Source of the DNA: Silene conica
Lineage: Eukaryota > Streptophyta > Magnoliopsida > Caryophyllales > Caryophyllaceae
NCBI GenBank assembly: GCA_029255685.2
Contig: CM055314.2
Span: 71,250,815-71,314,814, forward strand
Length of the DNA stretch: 64,000 nucleotides
Direction of reading: 5' to 3'
The notes below the pieces were generated by a model, which was not told the origin of the DNA, ran no database searches, and saw nothing but the letters and a program-made list of their open reading frames with translations. The position numbers and the translations under genes were made by a program. Position 1 is the first letter of the stretch. The number at the start of each line of letters is the position of its first letter. Of this stretch, positions 12,531 through 24,620 are shown piece by piece.

Positions 12531-15455
12531 TAAACCTTACTCGTCCTCGAGTAAGAGATCAAGTAACTACATAACCCTTATTAGAAAACAAAGAAACAAA
12601 CTAACTAAGCTAACTATAAGCCGAATCGGGTTTAGCTACACCCGTAGCCCTTTCAACTCACAATTTGACATTCATGAGGAAGAATGCCCTATTGCAAGGC
12701 AAGTAAGGTCTTGCTACAAAACTTTTGATGCCATCAAGCAAAAACATAACACGTATAGACAAGCAACATGCATCGGAAAAAGGAAAAGACAACCGCTTGC
12801 CTCATTCAAGCGGGGTTTTGAAAAACAAAACAAAGGAGGCCTATAGCGGAGGATGCCGACTCAAAGTCTAACCAAGGTGTCAAACCCCTAAATCAAGCTC
12901 AAGCAACCAAGAATGACATCACCAAAGACTAAGAAACTAATTCAAGGTGGGCAAACGGAAGTACTAAGCTATACTTCCAAGAATGACACGACACACACAT
13001 GATTCGACTCCATGCAAGACCCATAACCGATAAAAGAACCCTAAGCACCGACTCTCACGGGTGACACTCAACACACAAGGAAAGAAAGGGGGTGATTTTT
13101 GTGACAAAAAGTAACCAAAATCACTCACCTACCTCAACTTGCGAAGCATGCCCACAATCTAGAATGGTACTCCATCCAAAAATCAATGAAAAATGCAAAT
13201 GCACATGATGAGAACAACAACAAGGATGTAATGGGGTTTGGGTTGGGTGAAAATGGTTTGGTGCAAGCACCGTTCTAGGATTTGAGGCTCAAAAACAAGA
13301 ATGATTGCCATAATCAGCACAACACCTTATTACAACAACTAAGCAACGTCTATGCCCTAACTTTGGCTTTTACAAAACCAAGCAAAAATTGCATAAACCC
13401 CAACTTACTTTGGAAAAATCGGACCCATCACACCCTTAGACAAAGTGGTCATTATTAGAAACACCGAACAACGTCTACACCCTAACATACGACTTGAAAA
13501 TCAAATCAAATGAAAAAAATGTGTAAACCCGGCACGCGTGCAAAAACATCAAAAGACCACATTATTGTAGCAACGGCTTTTTCTATGTCCCCTTGATGGA
13601 AGGGAGTTGTTGCTAGCCTTTTTCTCTTTCAAAACACATATGTACATTTTTCTTTTTGGATTTTTCAAAACTTTTTCAACTTTTTCTTTGATTTTCTATT
13701 TTCTTTCTTTTTTCATTTTTTTCTTTTCTTTTCTTTTTCAAACTCTCAAACACCAAACAAACAACAAGTAACGACCACAACGGAAGAAGCCACCAACCGG
13801 CATCTAAATTCCTGACTCTACCACTAACAAAGTACCACAAAAGCAACCATTCTTAATCAAGGAAGGATGTTTTTGGGATGTAGTTCATTTAGTAGTTTAG
13901 GCCAAATGAAAAGGTTAAGGCTCAAAGTGGTTAAACAAAAGGGAAATAAGATGCAAGGGTCAAAACAAGACTAATTTGGCAAATGTGAAGTTGATTTATT
14001 TGGAACAAAAGTTGTCTCACATGCACATGAACATTAATCACGGAAATAAGGAATGAGCGCCATACCTATGCGTATAGACATAACACACCACGTAAGGAGG
14101 ACTACTCACAATCCTAAACTGAGTCGGTTTGATGGACCGACTATAAAGGAGGCTCTATCCTTACATTTGAGTAGCTAATGTCGGTCCTAGGTCGGGTCAA
14201 GGTCTAACACGGTCTCACAAGGTGGTCGAAACTCGGTCATTAAGCCTAGACTTCCGGGTCCTTGCAAGCAAGAACCCTAACAAGGTGACATCAACGGTGC
14301 AAGCTATTAGGAGGGGTAAGACACAAGCAAGACAAAAATCATCATTGACGGCATATATCCTCCATTATTCAACCTCCTAAGCATATTTACAAACAAAAGC
14401 AAAACGGAAAAACCGACTAACACATATTCACAAAACTATAAAAATGGAAAGGCATGTGAAACAAAAGCAAACTAAAACTAAACACAACAAACATGCAACA
14501 ACAAGAAGGCTAAACTAACAGCACATCAACCACAACAACCACAAGTTCCCCGAAGGAACATCCAAGGCACAAAAATCCCGTTCTCCTTCATGATATCGAC
14601 ATAAAAAGAAATCGGGAGGGGGAGAAAGAAGTAGGAAAGAGTATACCAAGCATCTTCATTCTCCTAATACCTCGGGTTGTCGTCATATCTGCAACTTGTT
14701 AGTCCAACAAACATATATATACAAGGCAAACAAAGAACTAAAACAAATGAAAGGAAGAACATATTTTTTTGAAATTTTTGAAATTTTTCGATTTTTTTGG
14801 TATTTTTGAAGTTTTTTCATATTTACAAAAGCAATTAAATATTCACAAAGTGAATATTTTCCCTCCCCACACTTAAGATTTACATTGCCCTCAATGGAAC
14901 AAAGTGCAAAGGGGAAATGAAAAAAAAGAACGAAAACAACATGTTTTTGGCTTTTTGGAAATTTTTGAGAAAATAAAAACTTGTTTTTGTATTTTTGAAA
15001 TAAACGGTTATTCCTCCCCACACTTATTTATATGCATAATGTGAGGAGGAAAACCGGAAAATAAAGAACATGTTTTTGAAAGTTTTTGGTTTTTCAATTT
15101 TTTTTGGATTTTTTGATTTTTTAGAAAGCAATAAAAACAAAAAGAAACAAAAGAAAAGAAAAACTAAAAACTAAACTAAATGCAAACTAAATGCTCTAAT
15201 CTACATGTATGCAAACTATATGTGACAATATGATACGAAATGGAAATCTAATGCATCTAAATGAATGCAACTATATGCAACTAAACTAATGATGTGAAAA
15301 CATGAATTGGAAACTAAAACACTAAACTAACTAACTATTCTAAATGCATGCTAAAAAGGAAAATGCAAACTAAAGTGAAATTTGGATTAAGGGAGTTACT
15401 TGCTTTGGATTTTTCAAGGGGGAGCAAAGTCATCACCAACCACCTCCAAAGGTGG
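12531..15455. other. Athila 3' non-coding spacer
   Basis: This is about 2.9 kb between the extra ORF and the polypurine tract. It is rich in short A and T runs, with pyrimidine-rich stretches near 13660-13740 and 14760-15130. No conserved protein is visible. Polypurine-tract-like words (TCCCCACACTTA in plus orientation) recur near 14865-14876 and 15015-15026. Long non-coding spacers here are typical of Athila elements. Confidence 0.65.
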
Positions 15456-16923
15456 TCACTCATCACCATCATCATCATCTCCATCACCTCCGGTACCGCT
15501 TACATCTCCTTCTCCATTGCCCTCATCTACTACCATGTAGTCGCCCGGGTTGGTCACGAAATCGCGGAAGGGGGAGGCATGCGAGCCATTAGCTCCCGGA
15601 TCACCAAACATGCCATGGGGAGAAGGGTGCCCTTGAGGGCGGGGTGCCGAGTCCACGTCCCCACGGAAGTTGGGGGGAAAGATCGGGTTAGAGAAATAAC
15701 CCGGAGTAACATTGATCTCCCCGAAAAAACGCCCCTCTGGAGGCACATATCCCTTCTCGGGAGGCATGTAGTAAGATGGGCGACCACCGTCCTCATGATG
15801 AAGCCCCTGGCGGACAGAATGGTCATAGCTGGGGAATTGCCCATAGGCCTGATCGTGGTATATGTAATCAAGCCTATAACTCAAATCCATATACCGCTCA
15901 TCCGCCAAAGCTTGGCGCTCGTCAGCAAGGTCTGCCGCCTTCTTCATCCCTAAATCAACCCGGGCCATAAAGTCAACGAGGTCCTGAGGCGTGGTGAAAG
16001 ACTGAGTAGATGGACCGGAGCCGGATGTAGATCCCTGAAAGTATGAAGGACCACTCTGGAAAGGGGGCATGGTAACGGAGGGCTGCCGAAACTGCTCAAA
16101 TGGAAGGTCAGATGCGGTGGTACCCGTCCTATCTCGGGCATACACTCTCGGAGCACGCTGATCGGGAGGGAGCTCATCGGGGTCCACCTCAATATCAAGG
16201 AGGTATGAGGGCTTCCCTGACACAACTCTCATCCTCTCGGTGTTTGGCAAGGGCACCGAATTCCTGAACTTATTATCCACGCGAATCTGCCAATACTCAT
16301 TACGATCGTTGGGGTTATACTTTATCCACCCCAAAGCCTCCTGTAAGTACCAGCGAGATAACACGTTCTCACCCTGAATGAAGTCCACTGTAAAATGCCT
16401 GTGACAAAGGTCGTTGGCAATCAAAGTGACCATCCCCCCAACACATATGGGGGTAGTAAGCTGAGGTTGGGTTGTCAACCTACTCAAATGAAGGGCCATG
16501 TGGTGAACAATGTTGAGTTGCGGGCCACCAACCAAATAACACCCAAGAATCTCGAGCTCCGTAGTAGTAAAGTTGTGTGGCTCATCCCTAGAAAAGACGG
16601 TCCACCCCATAAACCTATGCCAAATCCTAATCGGTGCCAAATGCACCCTATTAGCCGGTTTCTTCTTAGTTCGATCACTTACTAACCCGGTTATGGCGGT
16701 CCAAATAAGCTCGGTATTAAAGCCCTCCGGAGGCTTAATGGGCAATTTTCCGTTGAGCCCAAAAATCAATGCAAAATTTTCTAAGGTGAGACGGTGTTCC
16801 TTATTCATTAATCGGAATTCCAAAAAGACAACCTTTCCCATGGTTCGGTTCTTAGTAACTACCAAAGAACTCAAAAATTCCCAAGTCAACCTAGGGGAAG
16901 TGTGAACCGGTCTAGTTTCATAC

Positions 16924-18384
16924 TGATGAGTCATATTTGTATACACTTTTATGCCTCCCCTTTAGTTGTTTTGAGATGATTCTTGTGCTAAATTGTGTCA
17001 TTTATATGCTATTTATATTAGAATGTCGATACTTCCGCCTTTCGGTGTTTAATGCAGGATTGATGCATTTATGGAGCAAAAGATGGATTGGAGCACCGCG
17101 GACCTGACATGAAGGAACACACGTAGCACGGCACGAGGATCTAGGAAGGAAGAGCTAAGGAGATTATCGAAGGCAAGCACAAAGAAGAGCTCCATATAAC
17201 TAGTACCTACTTTGGAGAGCCATATATCGAGTTATACAAATTATAATCAGGTGATTCCAACTGTAGGTGAAAGTTCATCCTCTTAGCTTTCCAACGCCAC
17301 AAAAATCACTTGATTCGGACGAGTAACGAAGAAATGACGACCATTTAAAGTTCAGTGCGCGAAGCAGAAATTACGCGCTGAGAGCACTCAATCGAGTGCC
17401 ACCAACACTCGATCGAGTGCCTTGAGGGCTCGATCGAGTGCCTTGAGGGCTCGATCGAGTGCCTTGAGGGCTCGATCGAGTGCCTTGAGTGCTCGATCGA
17501 GTGCTTTAATTTACCCCGAGTTTCCATAAATTGTTTAGTAGTTTACTATAAATAAAGGCTTCGTAGCCTATTGTTAGATACACTTTTATTACTCTAAAAA
17601 CCCTAATTATTACTAGTAGCTCTCTAGATTATTATTTAGCAATTGCCTTCGGATCTTGTTCTCCTATTTACGGTATTTAATCATAATCTCTACTTTGTTG
17701 TTCTTCAATTATTCTTGTTCTTAGTTTATTGCTTTATTAATTATGTTTTCAATCAATATTGTTGTAGTTAGATCCCAAGCCATGCATAGCTAATTTATTT
17801 GTCTAGGGTGAAAAGGGATCTAGGTGATTAGAAGGGGGAATCAAACTTTAATGTTGTTTAATTGTTAAACTGCTTATTATTATTGTTCTATTGTTGTTTT
17901 AAACCTGATTAATTAATTACTGGCCAGGATTAGTTAATTAGTCTCGCGAATTAGTCTTAGATCCGACCGTAGACTAAGACTAAGATAGGTCACAACAATT
18001 GAATAGACTGACCTAATTATAGCGACCGCATGTTAGGTTTAGATCTAAAGATTATATGAATACCGACCGGACATATGATCTTAAATAATAATTTTGGCCA
18101 ATTAAATTAGTTAAATCCCATTCCCCTGGATAATTGCCTATGTGAACTTGATCCCTAGATCTTTCCTAATACTTGTTTACATCTTTATTTACTTATTTTG
18201 CAGTTAGTTTGTTAGACAACAAAAACAACCAAAAACAACCCAATTGTTACTTTAAGACTTATTTACTTTAGCAAACAATTTATTACCACCTCCATGTGGA
18301 TTCGATACCTTTCTTACCGCTAGCTATTAGTTAGTAGTATCCTAAGGATTACTTTGATTTAGGGTGACGACTTTACCCTTATCA
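16924..18384 (+). mobile_element. Solo LTR inserted in the Athila extra ORF
   Basis: It is 1461 bp, starting TGATGAGTCATATTTG and ending CCCTTATCA. The 5-base direct repeat CATAC flanks it at 16919-16923 and 18385-18389, so this was a genuine insertion that later lost its internal region by LTR-LTR recombination. CTATAAATAAAGGC near 17548 is a likely TATA box, giving plus orientation. The end phrase TGTGGATTCGATACC followed by TTACCGCTAGCTATTAG resembles R/U5 ends of plant Ty3/gypsy (Tat/Athila-like) LTRs. It must be younger than the Athila element it entered. Confidence 0.88.
17385..17504. repeat. Six-unit 21-bp tandem palindrome array in the solo LTR
   Basis: The palindrome CTCGATCGAG (first unit CTCAATCGAG) occurs six times, starting near 17386, 17407, 17428, 17449, 17470 and 17491, which is an exact 21-bp spacing. 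The linker is mostly TGCCTTGAGGG. It lies about 55 bp upstream of the likely TATA box, a natural place for an LTR enhancer. Confidence 0.85.
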
Positions 18385-18837
18385 CATACAATGTCTTCAT
18401 CCCCAAACCATCAAACAAATCCGTAGTAATTTTCTCAATCCCAATCTCCCTCAAACCTGCCCTATCAATGAACCTAGACGGATGAAGGGGGCGATGTTTA
18501 AAGTAAGTGAAGTTACCTTTCTGTTGTATGGTAGCAACTTGGAGGCCGGGAAAGCAAGGATCCGGACCAATATTGCTACTATCCATCACATTCTGCACTT
18601 CTTGCTCCACACTCGGGTCATGCCTTGATTTCGATCTCCTTTCCGTTCTTCCTGACATGGTTATTTTGAGGTGAGGTGATGAGGGAATGAAGGGGGTTTT
18701 TGATTTGGAGTGTTTGGATGTGTTTTTGAAGGTAAGGGATGAGAGGGAGAGGAGGAAATAAGGAAGAGAGAAGAAGAAATGAAGAGAAATGAGTGAAAAA
18801 TGAGGTAGTTCGAGTATTTTAATTTCGCGACAGATGA

Positions 18838-19339
18838 CTCTCAGCCGGTCTGGGACCGGCCGCCGGTCGACCGGCTGAGAGTTAGGGTTTGGTTTTTTCA
18901 ATTTTTCGAAATTTTTTCTAAGGCATTTGATTCTGAGCCGGCGGACCGGCTGCCGGCCGACCGGCTCAAAAACCGTCTTCAGCTTTTCCTCGTCTTTTCT
19001 TCTTCTTCAAACTCACTCACAAAAACTCCCTGCCGGCGGACCGGCTGCCGGCCGACCGGCTGGGGAACCTTCATCGCCTCTTTTTCTTCAATATAAGCTC
19101 ACACTTCATGATTCTCAGCCGGTGGACCGGCTGCCGGCCTACCGGCTGGGAATCACGCTTCCTTTGAATTTTCGATTTTTGAACAAGTAACATGTCTCTT
19201 AGCCGGCTGACCGGCTGTCAGTTAGGTGCAGGCTGGGAGTGCAAAATCTGAAATCTGTCCAAATAAACTATAAAAAACAGAAATGTGCCCAGGCCCTCCC
19301 AGCCGGTATGGGACCGTCGGCCGGTAGGCCGGCTGGGAG
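18838..19339. repeat. Internal array of six GC-rich dyad modules in the Athila element
   Basis: Six modules with the core ACCGGCTGCCGG or its mirror form lie near 18838, 18935, 19030, 19118, 19202 and 19297, about 83-97 bp apart in AT-rich DNA. Each has CAGCCGG or GAGCCGG on one side and CCGGCTG or CCGGCTC on the other, so each can fold into one or two hairpins. They are the same motif family as the five modules in each LTR. The array lies between integrase and the extra ORF. The open frames reading PVDRLPV are by-products of the repeat. Confidence 0.85.
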
Positions 19340-19614
19340 TACCTGTGCACAATTTCGAAAAATAATTTAATTGAACATAAAAATCGACTTTGCCAACAAC
19401 GGTTTTGCCTATAATCCTCCGACTATACTCAAGAAATAACCACAAACAAGCAACCATCATATCCAAATCTCTCATGCAAGCTAAAAATTAAACTAAAAAC
19501 GGAACTAGCAAAGAAACTAACATGCAAACTAGATGAACGAAAGGAAACTAATACTTACAAATGGTGGTTGTTAAGTGACTCCACCAAACCTTTCATGAAC
19601 AAACTTCCTTGAAA

Positions 19615-21942
19615 TCAATCCTCCTCGGGGAGTGGGTCCCCGAGATCAATAACTTCTACGGTACCTTTGGAATCTCCTTGGTAATAACGCTTTATCCGAT
19701 GTCCGTTGACTTTGAAGGTGCCACCGCCTTCACTCCAAAGTTCAAAGGCCCCATGAGGTGAAATATCCATTACTTTGAAGGGCCCGGACCATCGTGATCT
19801 AAGTTTTCCCGGAAAATTCTTGACTCTTGAATTGAAAAGGAGAACAAGGTCTCCTATGCTCACATTCTTCTTCATTAACTTGGCATCATGCCACTTCTTC
19901 GTTTGCTCCTTATAGAGTTTTGAACTCTCATAAGCCTCATATCTAAGCTCCTCAAGCTCACTCATTTGCAAGAATCTTTTCTCCCCGGCCATGTCTAAGT
20001 CGAAGTTCATCTCCTTCAAGGCCCACCAAGCCTTGTGCTCAAGCTCCACCGGTAGGTGGCATGCTTTCCCGTACACAAGCTTGTAGGGAGTCATTCCTAT
20101 AGGCGTCTTGTAAGCCGTCCTCAAAGCCCATAGCACATCATTCAACTTTTGGGACCAATCTTTCCGGTTCTTTTGCACCACCTTCTCTAGGATAGCCTTG
20201 ATTTGACGGTTTGAGACCTCCACTTGCCCACTAGTTTGAGGGTGGTAGGCAAGTGCTACCTTGTGGGTCACTCCATAAGAGGCTAGAAGGGCTTTGAATG
20301 TGTGCTTCCGGAAGTGGGAACCTCCATCACTTATCACAATTCGGGGTACACCAAAACGGGGAAAGATTATGGTCTTGAAGAGCTTTACCACGACCTTGGA
20401 GTCATTGGTGGGGGAGGCAACCGCTTCTATCCATTTCGAGACATAGTCCACGGCTACCAAGATGTATTGATTCCCGCATAAATTGGGGAAAGGTCCCATA
20501 AAGTAAATCCCCCAACAATCAAACAACTCAATCTCCAAGATGGTTTTTAGGGGCATCTCATTCCTTTTACCGATGTTGCCCGACCTTTGACAAGCGTCAC
20601 AAGATCTAACTACATCGTGAATGTCTTTAAACATAGAAGGCCAAAAGAACCCTCCTTGGAGAACCTTGGCTATAGTCCGTGAAGCCGCCAAGTGCCCTCC
20701 ATAGGCGGAGTTATGAAGCCAATCCACAATTTCAAGCCCCTCTTCCTTGGACACGCATCTCCTCAAGAGTCCATCCCCACACTTCTTGAAAAGGTAAGGA
20801 TCATCCCGAAAATATCTTTTAGCATCCACTTTCAACTTTCTCCTATCCCTTGCCTCCAACTCCTCTGGGATAAAGCCATTAACAAGATAATTGGCAAGAT
20901 CGGCAAACCAAGGCAACTTATTGCCTATTGCCATCAAGCTATCCTCACGCAACCATTCATTGATCGGGCCATCCCTATCATGCAAACCATGATCTTCAAA
21001 AGTCAATCTAGACAAGTGGTCCGCAACTACATTCTCCGACCCCAACTTGTCTCTTATCTCTAGATCAAATTCTTGGAGTAAAAGGACCCATCTCAAGAGC
21101 CTTGGCTTGGCATCCTTCTTCAACATTAATTGCCTCAAAGCGGTGTGATCGGTGTACACCACCACTTTAGATCCCATGAGATATTGCCTAAACTTCTCAA
21201 TGGCATGCACGATTGCCAACATCTCCTTTTCGGTCGTGGAATATTTCGCTTGAGTTTGATCAAGAGTCTTGCTTGAATAGTATATCACGTGGTGTTTCCT
21301 ATCCACAACTTGACCTAGGACCGCTCACACATGATCTCAAAAGGCAATCCCCAATCCGGAGCACGAATAATAGGAGCCGTCACAAGTGCTTCTTTGATCC
21401 TAGAAAAGGCTTCAAGACAATCATTAGTAAACAAAAAGGGAGCATCCTTGAGAAGAAGAGAAGTCAATGGCTTGACAATTTTTGAAAAATCCTTAATAAA
21501 ACGCCGGTAAAAGCCGGCATGCCCAAGAAAACTCCTCACCCCTTTCACATTGGTGGGGGGTGACAAGTTCTCAATGACCGCCACTTTTGCACCATCGACT
21601 TCTATCCCCCTCTTGGACACTATGTGACCAAGCACAATCCCCTCCTCTACCATAAAATGGCACTTTTCCCAATTGAGGACAAGGTTGTGCTCCTCACATC
21701 TTTTCAACACATTTTCAAGATTAGAAAGCCCTAGATCAAAAGAATCACCATGAACACTAAAATCATCCATAAAAACCTCCATAGTTTTCTCAAGAAAATC
21801 GGCAAAGATGGCCATCATGCACCTTTGAAAGGTGCCGGGTGCATTACACAACCCGAATGGCATCCTCCGATAAGAATACACACCTTGGGGGCATGTAAAA
21901 GTTGTTTTCTCTTGGTCTTCCGGGTGAATGGGTATTTGAAAA
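19615..21942 (-). pseudogene. Athila pol: end of reverse transcriptase, RNase H and integrase
   Basis: The reverse transcriptase end has the phrase RRMPFGLCNAP and FMDDFSVHG (about 21.7-21.9 kb). The RNase H region has TDHTALRQL (about 21.1 kb). The integrase has the zinc-binding HLAAS...CDACQ region and a core ending near 20.2 kb, followed by a C-terminal domain to 19615. Together these identify a Ty3/gypsy element of the Athila lineage. The copia insertion at 21943 separates this block from the rest of reverse transcriptase. The block is broken. Confidence 0.88.
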
Positions 21943-22944
21943 TGTTGGGGCTGGTGTCCTTGACAATTAAGTACAATGACTTATTAAATCTCTTTAAGGA
22001 TCACAAGGGCATACTTTTGTATTATTACCAGTTGATCCACGTTTATCAATAACGGTTGGCTTGCTAGATAAGTTTGACGTTATTGTCATACGGATGACGG
22101 TGATCAACTGGTCCCTATACGTCACACCTATAGGACACTTTTGAGAGATGTGAAGGTATGAAAATACAGTCACATTTTGCCGGATATGACTAAACAGTTA
22201 GTCAGAGGTATTGACTATTAAATTAGTCAATAAGATGTTGAGATTATTATTTAATACGGATTAAATAATTTTAGCTAAAACGGATTACATGTTTAATTTG
22301 TAAATTAAATATAAACGGTTATATATTTAATTAAATATTGTATTCGCGTATTAATATAAACAGTTATATTAATTTGGGTAATTATACAATATCGTAATTT
22401 TATCAGACCATTATTAATACATCGACTGCATTAATATCTGATAACATGCATACGATTTATAAACAAAACCCGCGAATAAAGTTTAGCTAAATGGGTCGAA
22501 TCACAAATTAGAATAAGGTAAGAGTGGAAAGCCCACTCCTACCCTATTGGAAATTTCGGCCAAAAGAGCTACATAAGGAGGAGGACTCTCCTTATGTCAA
22601 TGACTCTGGGTTTCACTGTTTAAACAAATCTCAAGGAAAAATTAGGGTTTTGAGAGCTTTCTTCTCCCAAAACCTCAGATCTCACGTCTAAAACCTAAAT
22701 AGCTCTCCCAATATTGCAAGGCAGTTGGAGAGGATTTCTAGCACACGCGGCCACGTCTCATTCTAAGTCTTGGGTGCAAGTTATAGGAGGGAATTTGTGT
22801 TAATTCCTGTTCTTAGGCCTTTCGCACAAGGACTAAAGGTTGTACTTCTTTTCTTATCCTTTTTAATCTTATGACTATAATCACAATTGTATGTTTCATT
22901 ATAATCCTGCAAGTTTGGGGCGAATACATGCTTTATTCCCCACA
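21943..22944 (+). repeat. Copia 5' LTR
   Basis: It starts TGTTGGGGCTGGTGTCC and ends TTTATTCCCCACA. It is 1002 bp, the same length as the 3' LTR. It is AT-rich in the middle, with repeated TTAAATAT-type words. Confidence 0.95.
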
Positions 22945-22946
22945 AG

Positions 22947-22962
22947 TGGTATCAGAGCCAGG
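22947..22962 (+). other. Copia primer-binding site (tRNA-iMet)
   Basis: TGGTATCAGAGCCAGG lies two bases after the 5' LTR. It is the usual complement of the 3' end of plant initiator tRNA-Met. It primes minus-strand DNA synthesis in this superfamily. Confidence 0.9.
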
Positions 22963-23030
22963 CCATGAAAATTTTACCTTTGTGTTTTTCGTAAGTTTTA
23001 AAACCTGAAAAATCGTCTTCTGCCGCTAAG

Positions 23031-23182
23031 TCGGTCGATCGACCCCCCGTTGCGGTCGGTCGACCGCCTCCTGCGTGTTTTTCTGTTTCGACAGTTTATC
23101 TTTTGTGAGAAATCGTGTTCAGAAACTCGGTTTCGTGTTTTGTGGTCGGTCGACCTGTTTTTCGGGTCGGTCGACCATTCTG

Positions 23183-23220
<38 letters not shown>

Positions 23221-23263
23221 GTCAGGTGGTCGGTAGACCTGTTTTTCCGGTCGGTGGACCACC
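23031..23263. repeat. Six GGTCGGTCGACC-type palindromic modules in the copia leader
   Basis: Modules lie near 23031-23044, 23052-23067, 23143-23154, 23164-23176, 23225-23239 and 23248-23263. Most contain GGTCGGTCGACC or a one-base variant. A run of 31 A residues (23186-23216) sits between the fourth and fifth. The rest of the leader to 24620 is non-coding and AT-rich. Confidence 0.8.
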
Positions 23264-24620
23264 CTTGTAACAGACTCGTTTTTTTTTATTTTCCGAAAAT
23301 AACATGTTTTATTTTCACATGGCCTTTAGTAATATACTATATACAGAAATAGTATATTATTAATTTTGTGAAACGGTTCACCCTCGTTTGATACATATTA
23401 TTTTAAAACGGTTTAAAATAATAGGATTATAAACTTATTAAAATTAAAGTGGTTAAAACGGTATAATCACATAATTTTAATCCTAAAAGGTGGTTTGGTA
23501 AAAATTTGTTAATCATAATAACAGTATTATGTCATGTATGAATTTTAATTTAGTTGATGCATTTTATTTATCGTCTTGTTGAATGTCTAATGAATGCTTT
23601 CAATAACGTATTTAATTTTGCAAACGGTTGTAACTTAGTGTGGCCTTAGAAGATTGTGTCACCGTAATGATGGGACATAGTCTTACTTGTAATCTTGAGA
23701 TCTTGAATCTCCGTTTTGGGTTTTTGCCATGTAATTACTTTTGTATTTAAATTAGAATGTATCTAGGACTACTTTTGTAATTTAAATTAGTAATTTTGTG
23801 AAGACCAAAGACAAGACGGAGACCGGATGCTCACTCCCGCTGCAAGGACCAAGATGGAACAGCAAGACAAGCTTCTAGGGTCCAACGGTGGATTCCAAGT
23901 TGTTTTATGTTTATTTTGGTAGGATAGGCCACACTAGGACTTTTTATTTACGTTTATTGCTTTCATTTTATGCTTTCATCGATAATAGCTTGCATCATAT
24001 TCCGCCTAAAACCAAACCACCTATAACATGCCTGAAAACTGACTCATGTAGAGGTTACGCGTTAGTTTTCTGTGACAATACAGATGTCACATGTCAATTG
24101 CAAAGCCATCACTTTATTTCATTCATTCACGAATATGCTAGATTTTAGTTCACTTAATATGAATAAATATAAGTCGATGGGGTCTTCCTCGTATAACCAA
24201 AAATTGAGAATAGTCTTTATAAATCAGCCTCCCATGAATCCCTTCTTCGTCGGTAGGCATAATATGACCCCTTCTACGTCGGGTAAGTGGGAACAGATGA
24301 TTTATTTTATCTCAACATCATGGTCACTCGATACTATCTAGTGACTGAGATGGACTAATAGATAGGATTTACGGAAATCTATCGACCAAGAGTTCCAACG
24401 ATTGGAATTAGCCAAACTGTGGGCTTATCAATATACGGAAATTGAGTCTTGCGATCGTTTATATAATTCTTGAGGGAGATCAATTATATAAATGCATGAG
24501 TCTACGAGTTTAAATTCGATTTTATATAGACTTAAATCACAACAATAAGTTGCTTATATGGTTTTGTTTTATCTTCTTTTTCAGTCTAGAACACGATCAT
24601 TTAAACTGCTGTATAACTAA

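Larger units (their letters stand above)
15456..18660 (-). pseudogene. Athila extra ORF (ORF3/env-like position), split by a solo LTR
   Basis: Downstream of integrase in element order lies an ORF that begins MSGRTERRSKSR near 18657 and continues on the far side of the solo LTR at 16924-18384. Its middle part has the LMNKEHRLTLENFALIFG phrase, resembling the Athila ORF protein family of plants. The C-terminal half is rich in G, P, S and Q and ends in an acidic D/E/G run. Athila elements often carry an env-like ORF at this place, but I see no convincing membrane segments, so env function is only inferred from position. It is broken by the inserted LTR. Confidence 0.7.

Noticed and set aside
15348-15953. 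201-residue plus-strand frame opposite the Athila extra ORF
   Set aside because: It is the shadow of the longer minus-strand ORF and has no family resemblance.
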